Source of the DNA: Ctena decussata
Taxonomy: Eukaryota > Mollusca > Bivalvia > Lucinida > Lucinidae
Assembly (NCBI GenBank): GCA_963989385.1
Contig: OZ022499.1
Coordinates: 74,958,203-75,022,202 of the forward strand
Direction of reading: 5' to 3'
DNA: 64,000 nucleotides
In this document: positions 30,141 through 40,922 of the stretch, piece by piece
How the letters are laid out: each line of letters begins with the position of its first letter
Numbering within the stretch: position 1 is the stretch's first letter
The notes under the pieces: model-generated
The model's input: the letters and a program-made list of their open reading frames with translations, nothing else
The model's database searches: none
Told to the model about the DNA's origin: nothing
Translations under genes and position numbers: made by a program

Positions 30141-31228
30141 AACTCGCCTGAACGAAAGTTCAGGAAGAGATTGTTATCACCTTGGCGTCAGCGTCCGCGT
30201 CCGCATCCGGATTGGGTGTTTTCAAAATCCTATATCTCCTTAACCCATAGATGGATTCTTTTAACGCTTGCACTGTTGTTAGATATCGGTCCAAAGTTTA
30301 ACAGGATACCACCCCAAACCCACTCAGTGACCTTCATGTCAAGGTCACGGACTTAGAAAATAGGAGTTTTTTGGAATGGATGTTTTGGTTAAAGTTTTTT
30401 AAAAGCTCAATTTATCATTATCTCATGGATGAATTCTTTTGATACTTACACTGTAGTTAGACATTGGTACAAAGTTTTCCAGGGTACCACCCCACCTCAC
30501 TCAGTGACCTTGATGTCAAGGTCATGGACTTCTAAAATTGTCTTTTTATCGATTGGCTGTTTTAGTTAAAGCTTTTTAAAGATCCATTTCTCTTGAACCC
30601 ATGGATGGATTCTTTTGATATTTGCACTGTAGTTAGATATAGTCCAAAGTTTTACAGAGTACTTCCCCATCACCGCTCGGTGACATGGATGTCCTGTACT
30701 TAGGAAATTTTGGGTTTTATTAAATCTAATTGCATAGTGATTCATAATGCTTGGCATAGATTTAGTTTACACTTGAACTGATGTTAGACACTTGTTTGAG
30801 TTTTTACAAAACACTAAATACTTACCCAACTGGATGACCTTGAAGTCATCGACTTAGAATTTTGTCTTAAAAATTTTGGTTGAAGTTTTATATTTATGAA
30901 GACATAATTTCACAGTTCCACGGTGGAGTCAGTCGATACTCATACTTGGACTGATGTTAGTAGATAATGGTTCTGGGTTTTGATACATCCTGCCTCCCCT
31001 ACCCCTCTGTTCATTGATCTCAAGCTAAGGGACTTTGACATTTCCTGTGGATTTTTTTATTTTAATTTTATTTTAAGACTTATTTCTGAGAGAGCTTTTT
31101 TTATGTGTTATCATTATGGACATGCTTGCTTGAAGTTTTATGCATAGCAAGTCACACCACCATAGCGACTGTGCGATGGGTAAGCACCAATTCAGGCGAG
31201 CTATGCTGTAAGGCGACAGCTCTTATTA
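30141..31228 (+). mobile_element. AGCTCGCCTG long repeat, copy A
   Basis: It starts ACTCGCCTGAACGAAAG then TTCAGGAAGAG (a small hairpin), followed by GGCGTCAGCGTCCGCG and diverged units of about 170 bp with TCTTTTGATA.TT.CACTGTAG, TGACCTTNATGTCAAGGTCA and GTTAAAGTTTTTTAAA. It ends AGGCGAGCTATGCTG and AGGCGACAGCTCTTATT. The terminal AGGCGAGCT is the inverse of the start. No protein is encoded. Confidence 0.7.
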
Positions 31229-31774
31229 TATCAGAAGGTACCGTTTCACAATACGTCAGTCAATCTGTTATATTGTTTGCGTCTGTTAGCAGTCTACTTG
31301 CCTCTTACATTAAGATATACGATCAAAGCTGTTTTAAGAAAGCTCCCAAGGAAAGGACCAAAACTGCTCGCTTTAGGCAGGTGCTTGCTTGATACAGGTA
31401 AATTTACATTGAATATGCTACTTTTGGAAATGAGATTTTTGCACTTTTAGACAGGTTTTTGTTTAATAGAGGCAGCCTCTAAAACAAATTTGACTGTATA
31501 GGTATACCCCCATGTTTTTTTCGCCATTTTTTACAAAGGGGGAACAACTCTTGTGACTTCCTGTTTGCTGCCAAAGAAAACCAAGCTATATTGGTTGTAT
31601 GCTATCTTGGATGGAAGGAATTGGCTCATAGAAGAGGATATTATTTACCTTAACCCATTAATGCCTATTGGACTCTTCTTTCTGTATATATTGGACGAGT
31701 CCATTTGACATTTAAGGGGTGTCAGGTTTAGTTTATTTTTCGATAGTTTGTTTTAATTTGAGGAAAAATTAGGG

Positions 31775-31935
31775 GATAACTGTACTCAAAATTGTCATTT
31801 GGGGAGGCAAATCGTCGGTTTTATGGTCGGAAATTTCGTTTTACGGCGACGCGGCAGCGGAGCCACAAAACGCAATGTGCGACCATAAAAACCGACGATT
31901 TACCTCCCCGAATGACACTTTTTAATACAGTTATC
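31775..31935. mobile_element. Foldback nested in the TTAA MITE
   Basis: GATAACTGTACTCAAAATTG, TGTCATTTGGGGAGGCAAAT and CGTCGGTTTTATGGTCG are inverted at the right with few changes, giving arms of about 57 bp around a GC-rich centre (GGCGACGCGGCAGCGG). Confidence 0.75.
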
Positions 31936-32171
31936 ACCATTCTAATGCACTTTTCACAATTTCACTTTTAAAGGTGTGCTTCGTTGCATCCATAGCAAAC
32001 GCTTTCAGCGACGTAAAACCAGATGTCAACCAATGAAAACCGACGTAACGTAATGACGTCGGGTTTCCGACAGTATATTGCAGGATATACTGTCGCAAAT
32101 TTCTGGCCTTATCCAATCAGAAGTCACGTTACGTACGTAAGTGCATTAGAGTAATCATTTGTCGTATGCAA

Positions 32172-32235
32172 AAAGTGTAGACCCTGATCAGACGCCGCGT
32201 GTTGCGGCGTCTGATCTGGGTCTGCACTGTTTGCC
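32172..32235. repeat. GTGTAGA..GATCAG foldback, best preserved copy
   Basis: GTGTAGACCCTGATCAGACG and CGTCTGATCTGGGTCTGCAC are nearly perfect complements around CCGCGTGTTGCGG. Confidence 0.8.
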
Positions 32236-32449
32236 TATATCACATTTTTGGGGCGCTAGGCATTAATGGGTTAAGAATTTACCCATTGAGTAGGGAAGTA
32301 AAAATTAAAGTTGTGGAGTTGCTTCCCCAGAGAATGTAACTATTTACCTCAAGATAGTTACCTTTCATTTACGGCGGGCAGCAACCCGGCGTATCTATTA
32401 GTGTAGATGCATTCGGAAAACTTTGTTTTCTTCCTACTTTTTGGGTTAT

Positions 32450-32450
<1 letters not shown>

Positions 32451-32483
<33 letters not shown>
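32451..32483 (+). repeat. Poly-T run (33 T)
   Basis: Uninterrupted. It could be the poly-A tail of a minus-strand retrocopy, but no matching body is recognised to its left. Confidence 0.9.
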
Positions 32484-32484
<1 letters not shown>

Positions 32485-32693
32485 TGAATGACCGTGATAA
32501 GTCAGCTTTGTACAAATTAAACATCCTTGAGTTTCACATAAAATGGGTTTGGCAACTAAAATTACCTTCTCTCGATTTCATTTAGTTGAATAAAATAGTA
32601 AAAATACAATGAACGGGCGTGGAGCCCCAATTATTATTCCACCTATGTCCATATAGCATTGCTTAACCGGAAACCAGAACAGGAAATCTTATT

Positions 32694-34260
32694 AGCTCGC
32701 CTGTACGAAAGTACAGGGAGCTATTGTTGTCACTTTGGGCGTCGGCGTTGGCGTGGGCGTTGGCGTGGGCGTCACACTTTAAAGTTTTACGTTAAAGTTT
32801 TTTAAAGTTTCATATCTCAGCAACCACTAGCAAGAACCTTTTGATACTTAGAATATAATTATATCATAGCATATCCTTCTATTCTCTGACACCATACCCC
32901 AGGGTGAGGTCTTGGGGTGGGGCATAAGGATCAAAATTTAGGTCGCAGTCACTTTAAAGTTTTACGTTAAAGCTTTTTAAAGTTGCATATCTCAGCAATC
33001 ACGCGCCAGAACCTTTTGATATTTGGAATATAATCCTATTATAGCATATGCTTCTATTCTCTGACACCATACCCCTGGGTGAGGTCTTGGGGTGGGGCAT
33101 AGGGGTCAAAATTTAAGTCACAGTCACTTTAAAGTTTTATGTTAAAGTTTTTTTTAAAGTTTTATATCTCAACAACCACTGGCCAGAATCGTTTGGTATT
33201 TGGAATATAATCATATCATAGCATATCCATCTATTCTGTAATACCATAGCCCTGAGTGAGGTCTTGGGGCATAGGGATCAAAATTTAGGTCACAGTCACT
33301 TTAACGTTTTATTACAAAGTTTTTAAACATTAATATCTCAGCAACAACTGGCAAGAACCCTTCTATATTTGGAACATAATTATATCATAGCATAACCTTT
33401 CATTACATAATACTTTACCCCAGCATCAGGCCCTGGGTGGGGCATAGCGGTCAAAAATTAGGTCACTCAACAACCACTGGCCAAAATCTTTTGGTATTTT
33501 CATAGCATATCCATCTATTCTGTAATACCATAGCCCTGAGTGAGGTCTTGGGGCATAGGGGTCAAAATTTAGGTCACAGTCACTTTAAAGTTTTGCAACA
33601 AAGTTTTTTAAGCGTTCATATCTCAACACCACTGCCAGGAAGCCTTCTATATTTGGAACATGATTATATCATAGCATAACCTTTCATTACATAACACTAT
33701 ACCCCAGGGCCAGACAATGCAAATATCAAAAGAATCCAATCGTGAGAAAAGGAGATATATTTAACTGAATCCAGGGTCTGACCCTGGGGTGGGGCGTAGG
33801 GGTCAATAGTTAGGCCACACTCACTTTAAAGTTTTTTCAGTTAAATATATCTCCTTTTCCCATGATTGGATTCTTTTGATGTTTGTATTAGTAGTTATTG
33901 ATTCAAAGTTTTACAGAGTAGCACCCCCACCCCACTCACTGACCTTGAGGTCAAGGTCATGGACTTAGAAATTTGGCGTTTTGTTAAAGTACTCTGATAT
34001 CATACTGTTCCATAGTGCTTGGGATGGATTTAATTTATACTTGAAGTGATATTAGATATTGACTAGAGTTTTCACAAAATACGACCCCCACCCCACAGGG
34101 TGACTCTTAAAGTCAAGGTCATTGATTTTATAAATATGTTGACGATACTTGGACATACTTGCATGAAGTTTTATGAAGTGCAATCCATACCAACAAATGC
34201 CTTTGAGATGGGCAAGCACCAGTTCAGGCGAGCTATGCTGTCAGGCGACAGCTCTTGTTT
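32694..34260 (+). mobile_element. AGCTCGCCTG long repeat, copy B
   Basis: It starts AGCTCGCCTGTACGAAAG then TACAGGGAGCT, then GGCGTNGGCGT repeats and five to six units of about 170 bp. Most units contain ATATCTCAGCAACCACTGG, TATCATAGCATA, GGTGAGGTCTTGGGG and CACTTTAAAGTTTTACG; the last units switch to TGACCTTGAGGTCAAGGTCA. It ends GTTCAGGCGAGCTATGCTG and CAGCTCTTGTTT. Non-coding. Inner units are more similar to each other than to copy A, suggesting local expansion. Confidence 0.7.
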
Positions 34261-34660
34261 TGTTTAGCGATTTCTTAGTTTCAAAAACTTGTTTTCTCTA
34301 CTTTTTGCTATTTACTTGACTCAATGTACGCCACATCAACACTCATTTATTACCAAGCGTGAAGATTGAATCGCTTGTTACACTGATTTGAGTTTAGACG
34401 TTTTTATCACTTATAGGAATATGGAGACTTTAACGTACATTAGTTTTCTCTAAACTGTCTGATTGTGAACTCACGTGGGATAACAATTCAATTTAATCTA
34501 GAATAAGATTCACTTCACTAGTGTTAATACGGTCCTTAGTATGTCCACAGTTTCAGGTGGGAAAAGATAAATATGACTGAGTTTCCCGGTGTATTGATGC
34601 ATAGTTCTCTTGTATTTGTGTATTTGATATCTGCCTCAGGGCAATACTCCAGGCATGCTG
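34261..34660. other. No gene recognised
   Basis: AT-rich sequence without repeats I can name; 34651-34660 is the left target duplication of the following SINE. Confidence 0.5.
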
Positions 34661-34870
34661 AGATGGATGGCTGTGTGGCTGACTTGGCGATTTTATGTCC
34701 TTTTCAGCTGTATTTCAGTCATATCAGGAAGATGGGACGGTGATAATGTAAGGCTGTGTGCAATGGGACCCCGTTTATGATCCAAAAGATTTCCGCCTTC
34801 ATCGAGAATCGAACTCGGGGCCGCTAGATCAGCAGGGCAACGCTTAACCCACTGAGCTACAGGGGCTCCT
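34661..34870 (-). mobile_element. GAGCCCCGG-family SINE with target-site duplication
   Basis: On the minus strand: head GAGCCCCTGTAGCTCAGTGG (A box), CGAGTTCGATTCTCG (B box), GGCGGAAATCTTTTGG, GTCCCATTGCACACAG, TATGACTGAAATACAG, AAAAGGACATAAAATCG and a CATCCATC tail. The 10-bp repeat AGGCATGCTG flanks it (34651-34660, 34871-34880). This is the cleanest copy of the family in the window. Confidence 0.85.
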
Positions 34871-34880
34871 AGGCATGCTG

Positions 34881-36496
34881 TGTCAATAAACAACAGATTC
34901 TTCTCTGTAAATTTAGTGTAGACCAAATTGTGGAATGACTTCTTTGTCCAACACAGAAAAAAAACGGGAAGACACACGTCATTCCCCTTTTATAAAATGA
35001 CAGAACTTATGGAAGTGTACCTATACACCTTAAGAGAATTCTGAGATGATTAGGGTTGAGTCGGGTAACTTCGGACAGCTGGTAAATTCGGACATCTCAC
35101 TGCACACAGTGAAAATCATGATGAGACGGCTTATAATCAGGCCGTCTCATCAGGATTTTTCACTGTTTGCCCTGTTAATTTCGTTTTAATTTCAAACAAC
35201 TGATATATAAAGGAAACAATGTCACTGTCCGAATTTAACTGCTGTCCGAATTTACCTGACTTGATCCTACTGCTCTTCTGAAAATGTATATGACCCTTTT
35301 TACAACCCTTCAGTGATAGGATTTGATGAGGGGACATAGCATTTGTTGTATACAGAAATGAGAAATACTGAAACTTGATTAAGTTAGTTTCTTTACCATC
35401 AAGTTTACTGCCCAGTTGCAAAACGAATATAAGTAGTAAAATGTGCTGTATACATGGACAGCTTCGCTCAACTCAATCACCGGTGACTAAATATTTCGAT
35501 ATTAGATACATCTCGAGACTTGCTTGACCGAAATTAGTGTCGTAAAGCGCAGATACCATATTCGTGTTTTCTTAAAAGACATCGTTTTTATACCCCGCCA
35601 CACGTTAGTGGGTGGGGGGGGGGGAGGGGTAATATGTTTTCATGTTGGCCGTGCGTGTGTCCGTCCGTCCGTATAAAATCATGAAAAATTTCATATAAAA
35701 ATCACAGTTTGAAGCAATTTTTCTAAAACTTATAGCAAATGATCAGAGTGATAAAAGCCTCCAGTGATGCTCAAATTTACCCCATCGGATTTATGTCCCC
35801 CTGCCCCCGGGCTATATACATGCATAAAATGATGATAATATCTATACAAATTCATGTGAAACAGATTTTCAGAAATTAACATCTGATGATAGAAGCAATA
35901 AACGCTTCCTGTTGTGATTGGACCCTTTAGGGTTAATCTGCCCCTGCCCCGTGGCCACATGTTTAAAATCACTAAAATTATATTTGACTAGAGTGGTCAG
36001 TTATTTATCGGAAGATTATTGTAAGTGATCAGAGTAATGAAGTATCCTGTCATGACAAAGATTTTTTATCCGTGTTCAATGGGGTTAGGCTGCCCCTGCC
36101 CTGGGGTTATACAGAGAAAAAAAATATTCTGAAAAAAATTGGTGTGTAATAAAGGTTTGCAATGGCGGGGTAGCACGCAGTCGTTTGCGATGCAGCTTCT
36201 ATTACATATATATATATATAATTTGAAGCTACCCAACAAACTCACTTCACTCCATAAATTGATGGCATTTGCTTCAAAGGACATTCAAACGGTACAGGCT
36301 AACTGCACTTTTCGACATTAAAATCGATTTTGTAAGACTTGAGATATCACAGATAAGAGATATGTGGTAATGTATTGACATATTTCGACCGAGACAGTCA
36401 GACCGACAAAGATGGCATCAGGAAATCGTTTTGATGATTGCTTTTGATAGATTCCATTATCGTGCTCACAATTTCGTCAGGATGACAGTATTCGTT
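34881..36496. other. Non-coding; one foldback and degenerate internally repeated sequence
   Basis: A foldback at 35105-35170 (GTGAAAATCATGATGAGACG / CGTCTCATCAGGATTTTTCAC) has a near-perfect stem. From 35586, GTCCGTCCGTCCG is followed by two or three diverged units of about 160 bp with (A)GTGATCAGAGT.AT.AA and CTGCCCCTGCCC phrases. A short (TA)n lies at 36207-36221. No gene is recognised. Confidence 0.5.
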
Positions 36497-37007
36497 AAAT
36501 TGCCCAGGAGACACACAACATTGAATCAACACAGTATCAACGTTGATTCGACGTCATAATGTTAAATCAACTTTGAATCAATGTTTATCCAACGTCGTGT
36601 TCCCAGTGGGTTGCTGCTGATCCAAAGCATTTTGACAGAATTTCATAAAACCCTGTAGAACAAGATTAGACTGCTCAGTAGGAGCAGTCTGATCAACGTC
36701 TACATTGGTGTCCGATGTCAACAAGTTCAAAAATTTTGGCGAATTACAAATGGTAAATAGCGATCCACTGGGCACGCAAGGTTGAATCAACCTTGAATCA
36801 ACCTTGATTCAGCACCATCAACCTTGATTCAAAATCAAGGTTGATTCAACCGTGTGTGCCTGCTGGGGACTGGGTACCGTATTCTTCAAAAATCAAATTC
36901 TTTACACACATACGCACACACAGATAGAGAACGAGAGGGAGGAGAGACTTGCAGAGAGTGAGAGAGACGTGCACGCGTGCACACACATACACTCAGTCGG
37001 CAGTTAG

Positions 37008-37110
37008 GAGCCTCGGTAGCTTGGAAGGTTAAGCGCCTGCCTGCTGATCTGGCGGTTAGAGGATGGATGGAGGCGGAAATCTTCCAACTGTAAATGGGGT
37101 TTCATTGCAC
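37008..37110 (+). mobile_element. GAGCCCCGG-family SINE, 5' piece (unit 1)
   Basis: GAGCCTCGGTAGCTTGGAAG, CTGCTGATCTGGCGG and GGTTTCATTGCACACACC; broken off at a MITE terminus. Confidence 0.65.
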
Positions 37111-37566
37111 ACACCCAGCAGGCACACGACGGTGAATCAACGTTGAATCGAACTTGATTCAATGTTTATCCAACGTCGTGTTCCCAGTGGGTCGCTGCTG
37201 ATCCAAAGCATTTTGACAGAATTTCATAAAACCCTGTAGAACAAGATTAGACTGCTCAGTATGAGCAATCTGATCAACGTCTACAGTGGTGTCCGATGTC
37301 AGCAAGTTCAAAAATTTTGGCGAATTACAGATGGTTAATAGCGACCCACTGGGCACACAATCAACCTTGAATCAACATTGATTCAACACCATCAACCTTG
37401 ATTCAACCTTTCATGATGATGTTGAATCAAGGTTGATTCAACCGTGTGTGCCTGCTGGGGACTGAGTACCGTATTCTTCAAATATCAAATTCTTTATACA
37501 CATACGCACACACAGATAGAGAACGAGAAGAGGAGAGACGTACAGAGAGAGAGAGACGTGCACGCG

Positions 37567-37567
37567 T

Positions 37568-37598
<31 letters not shown>
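37567..37598 (+). repeat. (CA)n microsatellite
   Basis: About 15 CA repeats. The same position in the first tandem unit (around 36981) has only an interrupted CACACATACAC, so the tract expanded after the duplication. Confidence 0.9.
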
Positions 37599-37602
<4 letters not shown>

Positions 37603-37610
37603 CGGCAATT

Positions 37611-37718
37611 AGGAACCTCGGTAGCTTGGAAGGTTAAGCGCCTGCCTGCTGATCTGGCGGTTAGAGGATGGATGGAGGCGGAAATCTTTTCAACTGTAAA
37701 TGGGGTTTCATTGCACAC
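37611..37718 (+). mobile_element. GAGCCCCGG-family SINE, 5' piece (unit 2)
   Basis: Same structure as 37008-37110 with a few substitutions, part of the second tandem unit. Confidence 0.65.
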
Positions 37719-37984
37719 ACCCAGCAGGCACGCAACGGTGACTCAACGTTGAATCGAATTTGATTCAACGTCATGACGTTGAATCAAGGTTGATTTAAGG
37801 TTGTGTGCCCAGTGAGTGCAGCCTTTAATTATCACCCGCTCATAGTCCTGATATAACTGAAATACTGTTAAAAAGGACATAAACTTGCGTCATTCATCCA
37901 TCCATTCGTCCATCCATTCAGTCGACAATTCCCTCGCTAAAGCTCGTACGAAAGTATACTTGTAACTTTCTGAAACAGATCCAA

Positions 37985-38108
37985 GCTGCCGTGGGAGACT
38001 GAAGGATCTTTATCAAAAACGCCTGAGCGCAACAGAAAAAGAGACAGACGATGAGGGAGATTCTGTGGGAGATTAAAGGATCATTATCAATTACCGCGTC
38101 AGTGCGTC

Positions 38109-38143
<35 letters not shown>

Positions 38144-39215
38144 CTGATGTGGGAGACCGAAAGAACATTACCGATAAGCGCTAGAGCGCGACAGAGAAAG
38201 CGAAAGGGGATATCTAGATAGAGACTGCGGTGGGAGACTGAAGGATTACAATCGATAAGTGCCTTAGCCGGACAGAGAGGGAATGGGAGAAAGAGGCTGT
38301 TGTAAATGACTGAAGACTCATTGTCGAAAACACCTTAGCGCGACAGAGAGAGAGGCTGCCGTGGGAGACTGAAGGATCATTATCGAAAAGCGCCCCAATT
38401 CGAGAGAGAAAGAGATGGAGAGAGATCGAAAGACAGCTGTGGGAGACTGAAGGACCACTGTCGATAAGTGCCTCAGCGCGTAAGAGAAGGTGAGACGATG
38501 CTGTTGGAGAAGGATCATTGTTGATAAGTGCCTCAACGAAACAGAGAGAGAGAGAGAGAAAGAGAAAGAGAATCCTTTAGGAGACTGAAGTTGAAAACAA
38601 TTTTCAGTCATATCAATGATTTTTAATCATGAAAATGGTGTTTTATATCGATTGACCAGGTAAGCGTAATGATGACCTATCGGATTTTTCCACACTTGAC
38701 CTTTCTCCTCCAGTCCAACCGCAAACGCGGAACTCCGAACTCGCTTATTTCACGGTCTATATCGGCCCGTTTACCAAAGAGAGGGAGAAAGAAATGAGCA
38801 ATGATAGACGAGGGAAAAATATCCAAACAACCCCCACCCGCACCTACTGCAAGCACAGAAAGCCCTTGCCCTACCACTGTTCTAATCCGTAGGATGTCCC
38901 GGCACTGGAAGTTACACGCAACACCTTCGCACCACCCAACCACCCCGCGACAGAGAGGAAAAGGGAGAGAGAAACTAGGGGAGACCGACGGATTGTGACA
39001 TGGAAGAGCGCATCAGCTCGTCAGAGACAGAGAGTGAGAGAGAAGGCTGTGCGAGACAGATAAGTATCGATTAGCGCCTCAGTTCGACGAAGAGAGAGAG
39101 GGAGAGAGAGTGCCGCGTGAGACAGAATAGTCAGTATCGATAAGTGTCTCAGCGCGATAGAGACAAAAATGATGCGGGAGACAGAAGGATCATTATCTCG
39201 ATTAATTATGATTAT
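37985..39215 (+). repeat. Diverged GA-rich minisatellite, units of about 60-85 bp
   Basis: Roughly a dozen units share GTGGGAGACTGAAGGATCAT, TATCGATAAGTGCCTCAGCG and CGACAGAGAGAGAGA. GA tracts differ in length between units (longest 38111-38142). A reverse CT-repeat SINE (about 38690-38945) interrupts the array. Not coding. Confidence 0.75.
38690..38945 (-). repeat. CT-repeat SINE unit inside the minisatellite
   Basis: On the minus strand GGTGGTGCGAAGGTGTTGCG, GCTTGCAGTAGGTGCGGG, TATTTTTCCCTCGTC and CGGGCCGATATAGACCG occur in family order. Confidence 0.6.
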
Positions 39216-39556
39216 AGCTTTTTAAACAAGAGGGCCATGAGGCCCGAGATATTATCACAAAAAATCTCTTCTGAGCTATTAGGTGAGCATGCAGCCATCT
39301 TGGATCATTAATCAAAGGTTTTACCACATATTGGTGAGAAGGCCATCTTAATCATGTGACACAGTTAATGTTTGACTATGAATGGATATAAAATACAGGC
39401 TGGGTATCTAATACATGATAGATGATGATGCGATTTTATACCAAATGCAAGCCAGCACAACGATTGGTTCCTGGTTTATCTTTACTTCCAAAAACAGTCA
39501 TATAGAATATATTGCATAGAATTCATACTGGCGAGTCCTTTAAGTTTACAGACATA
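39216..39556. other. No gene recognised
   Basis: Begins with AACAAGAGGGCCATGAGGCC, a phrase I associate with a common molluscan repeat, but the remainder is too diverged to assign. Confidence 0.45.
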
Positions 39557-39702
39557 TTAACCCTTTTTAGACCAGAAATCTATCTTGGGGATATATGCCA
39601 ACAATCCCCAGTTCAGGTGCCGCAGAATGTGGAATCTGGTCAGGGTCAACACTGTTTGCTTACAGGAATTTCTATGGAAAATACAATAAAAGTGTAAACA
39701 TC

Positions 39703-39963
39703 TGTTACGAAGAGTTATACTATTGTTGGCTCGAGGGCTATATAATGACGAAGACGATGATGTTTAACAGTAAACAACATTTAATAAGCGACGAGCATGA
39801 TTCTTAAAAACGTTTTCGATACGAAGATTCGGTGTACTCAATTACTCTTTTCAATACAAGCCGACCGGCGTACGCTGTTTTGCAGTACAACGGATAACCG
39901 AAACCGAAGGGTAAAACCCACGAATGACTGCATAACTGTTGAAACAGAAAACCCTTTACAACA
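39703..39963 (-). repeat. BEL/Pao 3' LTR
   Basis: Matches the split LTR at 46972-48299. On the plus strand it runs from TGTTACGAAGAG to CCTTTACAACA. A polypurine tract (AAAGAAGGGGAGAA on the minus strand, 39964-39977) adjoins it, as expected for plus-strand priming. Confidence 0.9.
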
Positions 39964-39977
39964 TTCTCCCCTTCTTT

Positions 39978-40922
39978 GATATGCTATGCTTATCAAAACT
40001 ATCATAAAAGGCAAAATATGAACAATCTTAACTAACTTAAACTATAAACTAGTTTCTAAAATCAAACACTAATCTTGACGTACCTTAAAAACATTTCGAT
40101 CTATCATCTTAAATGACGGCATTTGTAATAAATCTGTCATTAACATTTTCTCAATCAATGTCTCAAGCTTTTCAAAGTCTCATAATGTCAGGGAACAGGA
40201 AGGCTCACACTAAACCCTTCAAAATATTTCTCAAGCTTAAAAAGCAAACTTATCTCATACTATGTCTCATACCGTAAAATCTCTTGACTGTTCAAAAGTA
40301 TATTTCATACTGAGTCTGCTTTAGTTACTATTCAAAAGTATATCTCATACTTAACTAAAAGGTACAATGTATGTCTCATACTTTACTAAAAAGTATCTCA
40401 TACTTTACTATTCAAATTTTCACTGTTATTGCTCAAGTACTTTGACTATCAGATTATTAAAAATTAAACATGATCAAGCAGTCTTCAAGCATGTACCTTC
40501 AAACAGACAATGACAATAATTTAGTCTTATTATCAGAAATTTTAAGATCTTTAGAAACAACATAAAACTGAGATGTGTTTTTGAAACAAATCATGGTTCT
40601 AGCTATTCTTGAGCTTTCTTGCCATCTATTTATTGTCAATTATTCCCGATTCAATAAAGCTTACGCATAACTAAACAAAATGGTAAAAAGTAAGCCTACA
40701 TGGCTTACGGTTGTACTGGGGATTATTGTGCCCCTATTAACACTGTACAACCCAATTTTACTACCATTAACACTATTTTTGTATATATTGTTACATCAGT
40801 CTACGTGACTAACATGGAAGTACAGGGGATTATTGTGCCCCTTTAAACACAGTACTTCCGTCTAAATTTTGTACTAAAACACAAGACTATCCACTGAATC
40901 ATACACTATCAAACACTGTCTG
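39978..40922 (-). other. BEL/Pao 3' non-coding region
   Basis: Between the integrase stop and the polypurine tract. It contains repeated TATCTCATACT phrases (40250-40430) and two diverged copies of GGGGATTATTGTGCCCCT (about 40718, 40834). No coding function is visible. Confidence 0.6.

Larger units (their letters stand above)
31654..32270. mobile_element. piggyBac-like TTAA MITE (617 bp)
   Basis: CCCATTAATGCCTA and its perfect complement TAGGCATTAATGGG are the ends, each adjoining TTAA (31650-31653, 32271-32274). Termini starting CCC with a TTAA duplication fit the piggyBac group. The interior holds a second foldback (31775-31935) and a GTGTAGA hairpin (32172-32235), so it is composite. Confidence 0.75.
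36503..37813 (+). repeat. 581-bp tandem duplication containing MITE ends, SINE pieces and microsatellites
   Basis: The unit AATGTTTATCCAACGTCGTG ... GATCCAAAGCATTTTGACAG ... begins at 36580 and again at 37161. Each unit holds, in order, a MITE end, a GTGTAGA-like foldback (36660-36710, 37241-37290), a GTTGAATCAAC MITE (36775-36867, 37345-37460), GAGA and CACA microsatellites and a tRNA-like SINE piece. MITE termini lie at both unit boundaries (36503, 37114, 37720), so recombination between them could have made the duplication. Confidence 0.8.

Noticed and set aside
29952..30356. Open frame of 134 codons with a serine-leucine run
   Set aside because: The run is the translation of the (CT)n tract in a CT-repeat unit, and the rest covers the start of a non-coding repeat.
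36580..37813. CRISPR-like array of regular repeats
   Set aside because: Two large tandem units with MITEs in a eukaryotic context; there are no short regularly spaced repeats with unique spacers.
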